From Bacteroidota bacterium (GTDB taxonomy: Bacteria; Bacteroidota; Bacteroidia; Bacteroidales; F082): a DNA stretch of 32,982 nucleotides. Where the stretch lies: NCBI GenBank assembly GCA_018816765.1, contig JAHIUX010000065.1:1-32982 (forward strand), written 5' to 3'. Made by a program: the position numbers and the translations under genes. The notes under the pieces are model-generated. The model did no database searches and was not told the DNA's origin. It worked only from the letters and a program-made list of their open reading frames with translations. Shown here piece after piece: positions 1 through 7,431 of this stretch (within the stretch, counting starts at the first letter, position 1; every line of letters begins with the position of its first letter).

Positions 1-230
1 ACACATTTATGGCAAGAAAAAAGGTCAAAACAGTTGTGCTCAGTATTTCAAAGATACAATTCAAAAGCAATTCACAACACCGGTCGTGGTACGGCCGTGT
101 GCTGGTGGGTTGTGCTCAGTATTTCAAAGATACAATTCAAAAGCAATTCACAACTGATCTCGATCATGTTGCAATTATAGCATTGTTGTGCTCAGTATTT
201 CAAAGATACAATTCAAAAGCAATTCACAAC
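1..230 (-). CRISPR. End of a type II-C-like CRISPR array (three full 46-nt repeats)
   Basis: Three identical 46-nt repeats lie at 33-78, 109-154 and 185-230. They are separated by spacers of exactly 30 nt (79-108, 155-184). The first two bases of the window (AC) fit the end of another repeat, which makes 3-32 a further 30-nt spacer, so the array continues to the left. The repeat starts GTTGTGCTCAGT and ends AGCAATTCACAAC, so its termini are inverted (GTTGTG/CACAAC). Read on the minus strand it begins GTTGTGAATTGC and contains TATCTTTG, like the 46-48-nt repeats I recall for type II-C systems of Bacteroidota. The minus orientation is therefore preferred (inference). The repeat at 185-230 is not degenerate, consistent with a leader-side end. 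No cas gene or tracrRNA is visible; they would lie to the left. Confidence 0.96.
201..208 (-). promoter_or_regulatory. TAnnTTTG promoter element inside the CRISPR repeat
   Basis: On the minus strand the repeat holds TATCTTTG, a perfect match to the Bacteroidota -7 consensus TAnnTTTG. A GTTG lies 18 nt upstream at the repeat's own 5' end, where the -33 element is expected. The same element recurs at 125-132 and 49-56. Transcription would begin near the 3' end of the repeat and run into the spacer. This resembles the repeat-embedded promoters described for Neisseria and Campylobacter type II-C arrays. Promoter activity is inferred from sequence only. Confidence 0.5.
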
Positions 231-242
231 GTCAAATGCCTT

Positions 243-283
243 AAATCCCTTTTCCAAAGTTTCGAACTTTGGAAAAGGGATTT
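243..283. terminator. Perfect 19-bp hairpin at the CRISPR array boundary
   Basis: The arms 243-261 and 265-283 are exact reverse complements (19 bp) around a 3-nt TCG loop. The T-rich flanks are short on both strands (TTTT at 281-284 on +, TTT on -). It sits 12 nt after the last repeat and 80 nt before acpS. It could end transcription leaving the array rightwards, or shield the array from upstream leftward transcription. It matches no insertion-sequence end that I recognise. The terminator role is inferred; the palindrome is seen directly. Confidence 0.5.
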
Positions 284-338
284 TCATCGAATCTCAGCTT
301 TTTGAAGGGCTAAAAGAAGGCTTTCCGGCTTTTTCGCT

Positions 339-346
339 TATTTTTG
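339..346 (+). promoter_or_regulatory. Possible -7 element for acpS
   Basis: TATTTTTG matches TAnnTTTG and ends 16 nt before the acpS ATG, which would give a very short leader. No TTTG lies at the expected -33 distance; the nearest is TTTG at 301-304, too far away. This is a weak candidate only. Confidence 0.25.
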
Positions 347-362
347 GACAAAAATCCGACCT

Positions 363-737
363 ATGATTTTTGGCATTGGTACCGACATCATTGAGGTGGC
401 CCGCATGGAGAAACACCTGAGCAACAGCAATGGCTTGCGCGAAAAACTGTTTACCCTGACCGAACAATCCTATGCCGAGTCGAAGTCGTCGAAATACCAG
501 CATTACGCCGCACGTTTTGCTGCCAAGGAAGCCTTTTTCAAGGCCCTTGGCACCGGATACCGCTTCGGCATGGCATTTCATGAGATTGAGGTAATCAACG
601 ATGAGCTGGGGAAACCCGTCATCACGGTCCATGGCAAGGTGAAGGAATACCTCGAGAAGATGCAGGTGACACACATCCACCTGTCGGTGTCGCATGTGAA
701 AGAAATGGCCAACGCCTTTGTGGTCCTCGAAAAGTAA
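363..737 (+). CDS. acpS: Holo-[acyl-carrier-protein] synthase
   Basis: A 124-residue protein, the usual AcpS length. It transfers 4'-phosphopantetheine from CoA to the serine of acyl carrier protein in the cytosol, which activates ACP for fatty-acid synthesis. The N-terminal MIFGIGTDIIEVARM holds the magnesium-binding Asp of the family motif GxDxxxxxR. AARFAAKEAFFKALGTG (about residues 50-66) is the second signature, with the metal-binding Glu and the KALGTG turn. The ATG at 363 places the first strand exactly as in the family, and there is no Shine-Dalgarno. Its stop is 1 nt from the stop of the convergent TolC-like gene, with no terminator between them. It has no functional link to the array on its left. 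Confidence 0.95.
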   Translation: MIFGIGTDIIEVARMEKHLSNSNGLREKLFTLTEQSYAESKSSKYQHYAARFAAKEAFFKALGTGYRFGMAFHEIEVINDELGKPVITVHGKVKEYLEKMQVTHIHLSVSHVKEMANAFVVLEK

Positions 738-738
738 G

Positions 739-2052
739 CTAGTTCAGCACCAGCTCACCACTCAGTTGCAATAAGTTTATTTCAAGGAGTTTGGCTTCGT
801 ACAACACCTGAAGCAGACGGCCCTGTGCTGCCATATGGTTCAGCTGTGCTTCACGGAACTCAATCCCCGAAAGGTCGCCAAGGCGGAAGCGTTCGCCTGA
901 GATGGACAGGTTTTCGGCCGAAGAACGCACGTTTTGTGTTTCCATGGCCAGCAGCCTGAGCTTGTTTTGATAGCTGTCGTAATTTTTCTGTAGTTCGCCC
1001 ATCAATTCGTTTTCCAGTGATTCGGTCCTGATCCTGCCTGATTCGATCATGATGGCGGCATTGCGGCGTTCGCGGAGGTTGTTAAACCCATCAAAAAGGT
1101 TCATGCTGGCCTGAATTCCGTAGGTGAGCCCAAGGGAGCGGTTTGCTGCCAGGAATCCCGATTCCGAATGCTGGTTCACGAAGTTATAGCCCACATTCAG
1201 GCCCAGGCTTGGCGCCTGACGGCCCTTGATCTCGCGCAGGACCAGTGCGGCCAGGTGTTCGTCGCGTCTGCTCAGCACGAGCGAAGTGTTCTGTGCCAGC
1301 ATTTTCTGTGTGAGCTGATCGGGCAGCAGGTCGTTTCTCAGGGCAAAAGTATCCTGTACCAGAAAACGGGTATCGGCGGGCCTTGCAAGCAACTGGTTGA
1401 GGGTTGTCTGTGCCTGCGAAAGCTGGTTCTGCAGGTTCAGCAGTATGGCTGAGTCGGCGTTCAGGTCGACACGGGCCTGCAGCATCTCGAGGCGCGATCC
1501 CGATCCGATGTCGAGCATATCGGTCTGCAGCTTCAGCCGTTCGTTATCGATGGCAATGGATTTCTCCACCACCACGATTTTCTGGTTCAGGCTGATCAGG
1601 CTGTAATAGGTCGACAGGATTTGCTGTACCGACGATTCCACTGTCAGCAGCACCATCAGTTCCGATTTTTGTTCCAGTTCCCTCAGCCTGTTGTAGTTGA
1701 CAAACATCCGCATGCCATCGAAGATGGTCCAGTTGAGTTGCAGTCCGGCATTGAGGGCATCGGCAGCTGCCCCTTTGCGGTCGTTCACCTGTCCCGAGAG
1801 GAACTCCTGCTTCGAATCGGTCAGGCTGTAATTCTGTGTGGCCGTAAGATTCAGTTCGGGCAGGAAGCCGGCATTGCCCGGGCTAAAGTTGTTGCTGGCA
1901 ATGGCTGCATCCTGGCGCACCAGGCGGATGTCGAAATTGTTTGCAAGGCCAATGGTGATGGCTGCTTCAGGGCTGAGTAATTCCTGTGAGGAGGCATTCT
2001 TCAGAAGGCACAGAAAGAGCACGAGCACAGCTGTGTTGATCAGGGATTTCAT
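739..2052 (-). CDS. TolC-family outer-membrane efflux channel
   Basis: A 437-residue outer-membrane factor, the exit duct of the RND pump encoded upstream. The N-terminus (MKSLINTAVLVLFLCLLKNASSQ) is a signal peptide with likely cleavage after SS or SSQ. The mature protein shows the two-fold OEP pattern: amphipathic helices rich in Gln, Asn and Leu alternate with short beta segments such as LQLNWTIFDGMRMFVNYNRL near residue 110, and the matching second-half segment near residue 310 (QASMNLFDGFNNLRERRN). The ATG overlaps the pump's stop codon by 4 nt (ATGA), so translation is probably coupled. It is the last gene of the operon. The substrate cannot be told from the sequence. Confidence 0.92.
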   Translation of the reverse strand: MKSLINTAVLVLFLCLLKNASSQELLSPEAAITIGLANNFDIRLVRQDAAIASNNFSPGNAGFLPELNLTATQNYSLTDSKQEFLSGQVNDRKGAAADALNAGLQLNWTIFDGMRMFVNYNRLRELEQKSELMVLLTVESSVQQILSTYYSLISLNQKIVVVEKSIAIDNERLKLQTDMLDIGSGSRLEMLQARVDLNADSAILLNLQNQLSQAQTTLNQLLARPADTRFLVQDTFALRNDLLPDQLTQKMLAQNTSLVLSRRDEHLAALVLREIKGRQAPSLGLNVGYNFVNQHSESGFLAANRSLGLTYGIQASMNLFDGFNNLRERRNAAIMIESGRIRTESLENELMGELQKNYDSYQNKLRLLAMETQNVRSSAENLSISGERFRLGDLSGIEFREAQLNHMAAQGRLLQVLYEAKLLEINLLQLSGELVLN

Positions 2053-5000
2053 AGGCTTTCCTCCTTCCGTTTGCTGGTTTCTGCTATATCGGTCATTTCT
2101 TCCACATTGGAAACCTGTTTGTCTTTTTCAGAGATATAGTCGTACATGGCCGGAATCACATAAAGGGTGAGCAGGGTGGCGAAGGTAAGTCCGCCGATAA
2201 CGGCCGTTCCCATCGACACACGGCTTTCCGATCCGGCACCCAGGGCGAGTGCGATGGGCACTGCTCCCAGTATGGTCGTCAGGCTGGTCATCAGGATCGG
2301 CCTGAAGCGTGAAACAGCGGCCTCGCGTATAGCCCTGCTTTTTGGCAGACCGCCCGATTTGCGCTGGTTGGCAAACTCAACGATGAGGATACCGTTTTTG
2401 GTCACAAGTCCGATGAGCATGATGATGCCGATCTGGCTGAAGATATTCAGTGTTTTCTGGAAATACCACAGCGTGAGCACCGCCCCGGCCAGGGCCAGTG
2501 GCACGGTAAACATGATGATCAATGGGTCGCGGAAGCTCTCGAACTGGGCGGCAAGCACAAGGTAAATCAGGGCCAGGGCCAGCAGAAAGGCGAAAAACAG
2601 GCTCGAGCTGCTTTCTTCAAAGTCTTTTGATGAGCCGGCGAGCGACGTGCTGTAGGTGTCGTTGAGTACACGGCCTGCGATGAGGTTCATCTCGGCAATG
2701 CCATCGCCGATGGTTTTGCCTTTAACGGGATTGGCCGACACGGTGGCCGACACATAGCGGTTGTTGCGGAACAGCTGTGGAGGATTCACCTGTTCTTTGA
2801 GGGTGATCAGGTTGTCGAGCATCACCATTTCGCCCTTGTTGTTTTTCACATGGATTGTTTTCAGGTCGACAGGTTCGCTGCGGAAGGGCCGCTCAAGTTG
2901 GCCAATTACCTGATACTGTTTGCCATCCATGATGAAATAGCCAAAACGCTGTCCGCTGAAAGCCAGTTGCAGCGTTTGAGCAATATCCATGGCCGAAACG
3001 CCCATGCTTCGGGCTTTCTCGCGGTTGATGCTGATCTGCAGCTCAGGCTTGTTGAATTTCAGGTTAAGGTCGGCGAACTGAAAAACAGGGCTGTTGTAAA
3101 CCTCCGCCATGAATGCCGGCAGCACTGCTTTCAACTTGTCGAGGTTGGCCGCCTGAATCACGTATTGCACCGGCATGCCTCCGCGCTGGGTGCCAATGGA
3201 CTGTTCCTGTGTCACAAAACTCCGCACGGCGGACAGTTTTTGCATCTCGCGTCCAAGGTCATCAGCGATATCCTGCTGACTGCGTTTGCGCTTGGCGGGA
3301 TCAACGAGGCGGATGCGCGAAAAGGCGGTGTTCACGCTGCTTCCGGCGCCAAATCCCGGCGAGGTGATGCTGATGAGGGCCGATGTTTCAGGCACCTCTT
3401 TCCTGATCAGCTCAATCATCTCTTTCACATAAGCTTCCATAAACTCGAAGGTGCTGCCTTCGGGTGCTGTCCCAAAGGCCATCATGCCCGAACGGTCTTC
3501 GAGCGGAGCGAGTTCTGAGGGCAGGTACCTGCCAATGCCAATGATGATGAGGGCCGAAACACCGATGACTACAAAGGCCAGCCAGCGGTGCCGCAGAAAG
3601 GCCGAAAGGCTTTCGGCATACCAGCTGTTTAACCAGGCGAAGAAGGGTTCGGTTGCGTTGTAGAACCAGTTGTGACGCTCACGTTTCTTCAGGATGCGTG
3701 TCGACAGCATGGGAGTGAGGGTGAGGGCCACAAAACTCGAAATGATGACGGAGCCTGCAAGCACCACACCGAACTCGCGAAACAGCCTTCCTGTTAATCC
3801 CTGAAGAAAGATAACCGGCAGGAAAACCGTGGCCAGCGCCACCGTTGTGGCAATTACAGCAAAGAAAATCTCGGCTGAACCCTTAATCCCGGCTTCCAGT
3901 GGTGGAAGGCCGTTTTCGATCTTGGTGTAAATGTTTTCGATGACCACGATGGCATCATCGACCACAAGGCCAATGGCGAGCACCAGGCCAAGCATGGTAA
4001 GCACATTGATGGAGTAGTTGGCCATATACATGATGAAAAATGAGCCAATGAGCGATATCGGGATGACCACCACGGGGATGATGGTTGTGCGCCAGTCGCG
4101 GAGGAAGAAAAAGATTACCAGCACCACCAGCACAAAGGCTAGGTAGATGGTTTGTTCCACCTCGGTAATCGAATTGCGGATGTATTCGGTATTGTCGAAA
4201 CCAATGCCCAGCTCAATGTCGGCAGGCAGGTCTTTCTTTATCTTTTCGAGTCTTTTGTAGAAGGCGTCGGCAATTTCGATGTGGTTTGATCCCGGGAGGG
4301 GGATAATGGCATTGCCGACCATGGGCACGCCATCGCGCCGCAGGATGGTGCGCTCGTTGAGCGGAGCGAGTTCGGCAAATCCGATGTCTTTGAAGCGCAC
4401 CACGGCCGATTCGCTTTCGGTGATGATGAGGTTGTTGAAATCGTTGGGTGTGGTGAGGCGGCTGAGGGTGCGCACCGTAAGTTCGATGGTGCTGCCTTCG
4501 ATACGACCTGAGGGCAGCTCGAGGTTTTCGCGGTTCAGTGCATTACGCACATCGAGCGGACTCAGCTTGAAAGCAGCGAGCTTCGACGGGTCCATCCACA
4601 GGCGCATGGAGTATTCCTTTGCCCCCCAAACAGCGATGGAACTCACCCCGGGTATCGTTTGCAGGCTTTCCTTGAAGGTGCGTTCGGCAATCTCTGTCAG
4701 CTCGAGCAGGGAGCGCTGTTCGCTTCGGATATTCAGAAAGATAATCGGGTTTGCGTCGGCATCGGCCTTGGCCACAATGGGCGGATCGGCGTCGGGAGGC
4801 AGGTTCGATAGTGAGCGTGAGACCCTGTCGCGCACGTCGTTGGCTGCTGTTTCGAGGTTCACCTCGAGGTCAAACTCAACGGTGATGGTACTGCGTCCGT
4901 CGCGGCTTACCGATGTCAGGGTGCGGATGCCGGCAATGCCATTGATGGATTCCTCGAGGGGCTCAGTAATCTGCGATTCGATGACATCGGCGTTGGCACC

Positions 5001-5156
5001 AACATAGTTGGTGCTCACGGTGATGATGGGTGGGTCAACGCTGGGATACTCGCGCACGCCCAGTGAGACGAGTCCGATCACGCCAAAAAGGATGATCAGG
5101 ATCGACATCACCGTGGCCAGCACGGGCCGTTTTATGCTTAATGACGAAAGGCTCAT
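2049..5156 (-). CDS. RND efflux pump, HAE1 (AcrB/MexB-like) subunit
   Basis: A 1035-residue inner-membrane proton/drug antiporter of the hydrophobe/amphiphile efflux type, with the standard length of the family. TM1 lies at about residues 10-30, followed by the first large periplasmic porter loop. TM2-6 include GLVLAIGLVVDDAIVVIENI, whose Asp pair corresponds to the proton-relay Asp407/Asp408 of AcrB. A second periplasmic loop follows, and the C-terminal TM block contains LIGLVTKNGILIVEFANQ, whose Lys corresponds to AcrB Lys940. All relay residues are present, so the pump should be functional. It starts 3 nt after the adaptor stop and overlaps the TolC gene by 4 nt. The C-terminal tail is charged and cytoplasmic. 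Confidence 0.96.
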   Translation of the reverse strand: MSLSSLSIKRPVLATVMSILIILFGVIGLVSLGVREYPSVDPPIITVSTNYVGANADVIESQITEPLEESINGIAGIRTLTSVSRDGRSTITVEFDLEVNLETAANDVRDRVSRSLSNLPPDADPPIVAKADADANPIIFLNIRSEQRSLLELTEIAERTFKESLQTIPGVSSIAVWGAKEYSMRLWMDPSKLAAFKLSPLDVRNALNRENLELPSGRIEGSTIELTVRTLSRLTTPNDFNNLIITESESAVVRFKDIGFAELAPLNERTILRRDGVPMVGNAIIPLPGSNHIEIADAFYKRLEKIKKDLPADIELGIGFDNTEYIRNSITEVEQTIYLAFVLVVLVIFFFLRDWRTTIIPVVVIPISLIGSFFIMYMANYSINVLTMLGLVLAIGLVVDDAIVVIENIYTKIENGLPPLEAGIKGSAEIFFAVIATTVALATVFLPVIFLQGLTGRLFREFGVVLAGSVIISSFVALTLTPMLSTRILKKRERHNWFYNATEPFFAWLNSWYAESLSAFLRHRWLAFVVIGVSALIIIGIGRYLPSELAPLEDRSGMMAFGTAPEGSTFEFMEAYVKEMIELIRKEVPETSALISITSPGFGAGSSVNTAFSRIRLVDPAKRKRSQQDIADDLGREMQKLSAVRSFVTQEQSIGTQRGGMPVQYVIQAANLDKLKAVLPAFMAEVYNSPVFQFADLNLKFNKPELQISINREKARSMGVSAMDIAQTLQLAFSGQRFGYFIMDGKQYQVIGQLERPFRSEPVDLKTIHVKNNKGEMVMLDNLITLKEQVNPPQLFRNNRYVSATVSANPVKGKTIGDGIAEMNLIAGRVLNDTYSTSLAGSSKDFEESSSSLFFAFLLALALIYLVLAAQFESFRDPLIIMFTVPLALAGAVLTLWYFQKTLNIFSQIGIIMLIGLVTKNGILIVEFANQRKSGGLPKSRAIREAAVSRFRPILMTSLTTILGAVPIALALGAGSESRVSMGTAVIGGLTFATLLTLYVIPAMYDYISEKDKQVSNVEEMTDIAETSKRKEESL

Positions 5157-5159
5157 GGG

Positions 5160-6233
5160 CTAGTTGATTGAAGAGATGGTAACGGGGAGTCCGGGCTTCA
5201 TCTGCAATATCCCGGTGGTGATCACTGTGTCGCCTTCCATAAGTCCTTCGGTGATCTGTATGCTGGCGTTGGTACGCAGCCCGGCGCTGACCTTGAGCGG
5301 CTGGGCAAAGCCGTTGCGATACACAAACACCTTGCTGCCACCCATTTCGGGGATGAGGGCTTCCGTGGGAATTTGCAAGGCGTTGTCGGTGCTGGTGAGG
5401 ACAATTTCGACCCGGGCAAACGAACCCGGCAGCACCTTGCCAGCACTGTTGGCATACAATGCCCTCACCGGCAGTGAGCGTGTTTGCTGGTCAACGACAG
5501 CTTCAACGGCATAAATTTCAGCCACAAATTCTTCGGGGCTGTTCTCCACCGAAAACCTGACCTGACTGCCTTTGCTGAGGTAGCCGGCATAGCGTTCGGG
5601 CAGGCTAAAGTCGATTTTCACCGGTTCGATTTTGGCCAGCCTGACAATTTTCATTCCCGGTGTGGCGTAGGCACCTTCGCTCACCTGTCGTAGTCCTAGC
5701 AAACCATCGAAAGGCGCCCTCACCAGGGTCTTGTCGAGTTGTGCCTGTAAAATGGCCTTTTCTGATTTCACCGTACTTAACTCGGTGAAAGCCTGGTCGT
5801 AAGCCTGCTGGCTGATGCCCTGCTTATCGAGCAGGCTGCGCTGACGGGCTTCGCGCTGTTCGGCCAGGGCGAGCAGCGATTTGTTGCGCTCGAGTTGTGC
5901 GAGCAGGTCCGCATTGTTGATGGTAACAAGCAAATCTCCCTTTTTCACCAGGGTGCCTTCACGGAAATGTATCTGAGTGATTTTTCCGGAGGCTTCAGCA
6001 CTGATGTCGACCTGCTCATCGGCCTTCACCGATCCGGCAGCCACAAGCTTGTCGGTGAGGGGCCGGGCTTTCACAATGGTGGCCTTCACCGGAAGGATGT
6101 TGTTGCTGAGTCCGTTTACCAGCACCGAAGGCGTATCAGCCTTGCTGAAATATCCAAGCCTGTTGGCAATCAGTAGTATAATCACCAATACAAAAAGGCC
6201 GATCCCTGTATTACGTTTCCAGTTTTTTTTCAT
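5160..6233 (-). CDS. RND periplasmic adaptor (membrane fusion protein)
   Basis: A 357-residue adaptor linking the RND pump to the TolC-like channel. A single N-terminal membrane segment (about residues 10-28, IGLFVLVIILLIANRLGYF) has no lipobox Cys, so it is anchored by the uncleaved helix. The order is then: biotinyl-lipoyl half-motif (VDISAEASGKITQIHFREGTL, about 75-95), a short alpha-hairpin (about 105-165), the second lipoyl half (VRAPFDGLLGLRQVSEGAYA), a beta-barrel, and a membrane-proximal domain ending IQMKPGLPV-like. It is the first gene of a three-gene operon. Only 151 nt separate it from the divergent protease gene, so the two promoters must share this space. Confidence 0.93.
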   Translation of the reverse strand: MKKNWKRNTGIGLFVLVIILLIANRLGYFSKADTPSVLVNGLSNNILPVKATIVKARPLTDKLVAAGSVKADEQVDISAEASGKITQIHFREGTLVKKGDLLVTINNADLLAQLERNKSLLALAEQREARQRSLLDKQGISQQAYDQAFTELSTVKSEKAILQAQLDKTLVRAPFDGLLGLRQVSEGAYATPGMKIVRLAKIEPVKIDFSLPERYAGYLSKGSQVRFSVENSPEEFVAEIYAVEAVVDQQTRSLPVRALYANSAGKVLPGSFARVEIVLTSTDNALQIPTEALIPEMGGSKVFVYRNGFAQPLKVSAGLRTNASIQITEGLMEGDTVITTGILQMKPGLPVTISSIN

Positions 6234-6323
6234 ATGCTTGCTTCATCCTGAATGTTTCATGCGTCAGTTGAGAATATCCCAGAGAGGCCGGTAATCAAAA
6301 AGTGCATTGGCAACCTGAGCGTA

Positions 6324-6331
6324 CAAAGGTA
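6324..6331 (-). promoter_or_regulatory. Candidate -7 element for the RND operon
   Basis: On the minus strand TACCTTTG matches TAnnTTTG, about 90 nt upstream of the adaptor ATG at 6233. TTTC at 6354-6357 is a poor -33 candidate at 22-nt spacing. It is the only such match on this strand between the two divergent genes. Confidence 0.4.
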
Positions 6332-6384
6332 ATATTTACGCATGGAATGCCGGAAAGACAAAAATCACCGTTTCGCATGTGACG

Positions 6385-7431
6385 ATGCCTGAAAAAATTA
6401 CCTTTGTATTAAACAAGCCGATATCATTGATACAGTTTGCAATTAAATTCATTTTATTGCTGTTTATCAGTAGTATACCAGTAAAAAGAATCTATTTTGC
6501 CGGACCGGGCGATGTTGTACCATTACAGTCCGATCTTCAGGCATCGAGCCTATGGCCTGCCCCGGATCAGCCGGCAGTTTCGGAGGAAACGGTTTTTCTG
6601 ACCATTCCCTTAAAAAGAGCCGGAAACCTCATCATTGTCGAGTCGGTGGTGAATGGCGTTACCGGAAACATCATCCTCGACACAGGCTCTTCGCGGCTGG
6701 TGCTGAACAGCATTTATTTCAGGGAAAAGCAGCAGCAGCATAACCAGGTTTCGGGCGGCATCACCGGATCCATTGGCGTGGTTTCGCAGAAAGAAGGCAA
6801 CAAGCTGCAGCTGTCAGATCTTGTGTATGAGGATCTTACTGCCGATGTAACCGATCTGGGGCACATTGAGCAGGCGCGCAATTTGAAGATTCTGGGCTTG
6901 TTTGGTTTGAGCATGCTTGCCGGATATGAAGTGGTCATCGACCTACAGCTGAATCAACTGGAGTTGCACAAACTCGACTTCAACGGAAACTGGCTCGGCC
7001 AAACCGGGAGGCCAAAGCAATTCGACCTTGAAGTGCCCATTGTTGTCAACGGAGACCTGTTGTTCATGGAAGGCCATATTGCCGGCAAGCGTTGTACCTT
7101 CTGTCTCGACACAGGCGCCGAAACAAATGTGCTGAGCAACGATCTTCCGGATAAAATGATGAACACACTCACCGTATTGCGCCGTACAAAGCTCCGGGGA
7201 ACCGGTTCGCAGAGCACCGAAGCACTGTATTGTGTGATGAATGATTTTAGTGTGGACAAGCATCCTTTTCCCGGAATGAATGTGCTGGTAACCAACCTGT
7301 CGCATATGAAAAAGGCCTATGGGGTGTATATTGATGGCATGCTGGGCTGTGATTTTTTTGAAAAAGGAATCGTTTTTATCAATACACAAAAAAGGAAATT
7401 AGCGATTAATTTTGCCGGAGGTAAAGAATGA
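6385..7431 (+). CDS. Exported retropepsin-like aspartic protease with two DTG motifs
   Basis: About 348 residues. A hydrophobic N-terminal stretch (FAIKFILLLFISSI, about residues 16-29) is followed by polar sequence, which suggests export or membrane anchoring. Two aspartyl-protease half-sites are visible: NIILDTGSSRLVLNS (about residue 95) and TFCLDTGAETNVLS (about residue 240). Each carries the DTG/S triad and sits about 20 residues after a GxI/VNG strand. This is the single-chain two-lobed arrangement of the Asp_protease_2 / gag-like family, so both catalytic Asp residues are supplied in cis. I chose the ATG at 6385; a GTG at 6379 is also in frame. TACCTTTG at 6399-6406 lies inside the coding start and, if a real promoter, would force a later TTG start near 6427. 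The stop overlaps the next ATG by 4 nt. The substrate is unknown. Confidence 0.85.
   Translation: MPEKITFVLNKPISLIQFAIKFILLLFISSIPVKRIYFAGPGDVVPLQSDLQASSLWPAPDQPAVSEETVFLTIPLKRAGNLIIVESVVNGVTGNIILDTGSSRLVLNSIYFREKQQQHNQVSGGITGSIGVVSQKEGNKLQLSDLVYEDLTADVTDLGHIEQARNLKILGLFGLSMLAGYEVVIDLQLNQLELHKLDFNGNWLGQTGRPKQFDLEVPIVVNGDLLFMEGHIAGKRCTFCLDTGAETNVLSNDLPDKMMNTLTVLRRTKLRGTGSQSTEALYCVMNDFSVDKHPFPGMNVLVTNLSHMKKAYGVYIDGMLGCDFFEKGIVFINTQKRKLAINFAGGKE

Noticed and set aside
243-283. Palindrome as an insertion-sequence end or mobile-element remnant
   Set aside because: There is no transposase gene, no second copy and no target-site duplication in view.
9-305. 98-codon open frame on the plus strand across the CRISPR array
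   Set aside because: It is made of repeat and spacer sequence; the repeated peptide simply mirrors the 46-nt repeats.
231-362. Possible tracrRNA or anti-repeat next to the array
   Set aside because: No stretch complementary to the repeat is present here; the hairpin arms are unrelated to the repeat.
4279-5007. 242-codon frame antisense to the RND pump
   Set aside because: It is a shadow of the GC-rich pump gene; the composition (Ser/Arg-rich) resembles no protein family and the sense gene is certain.
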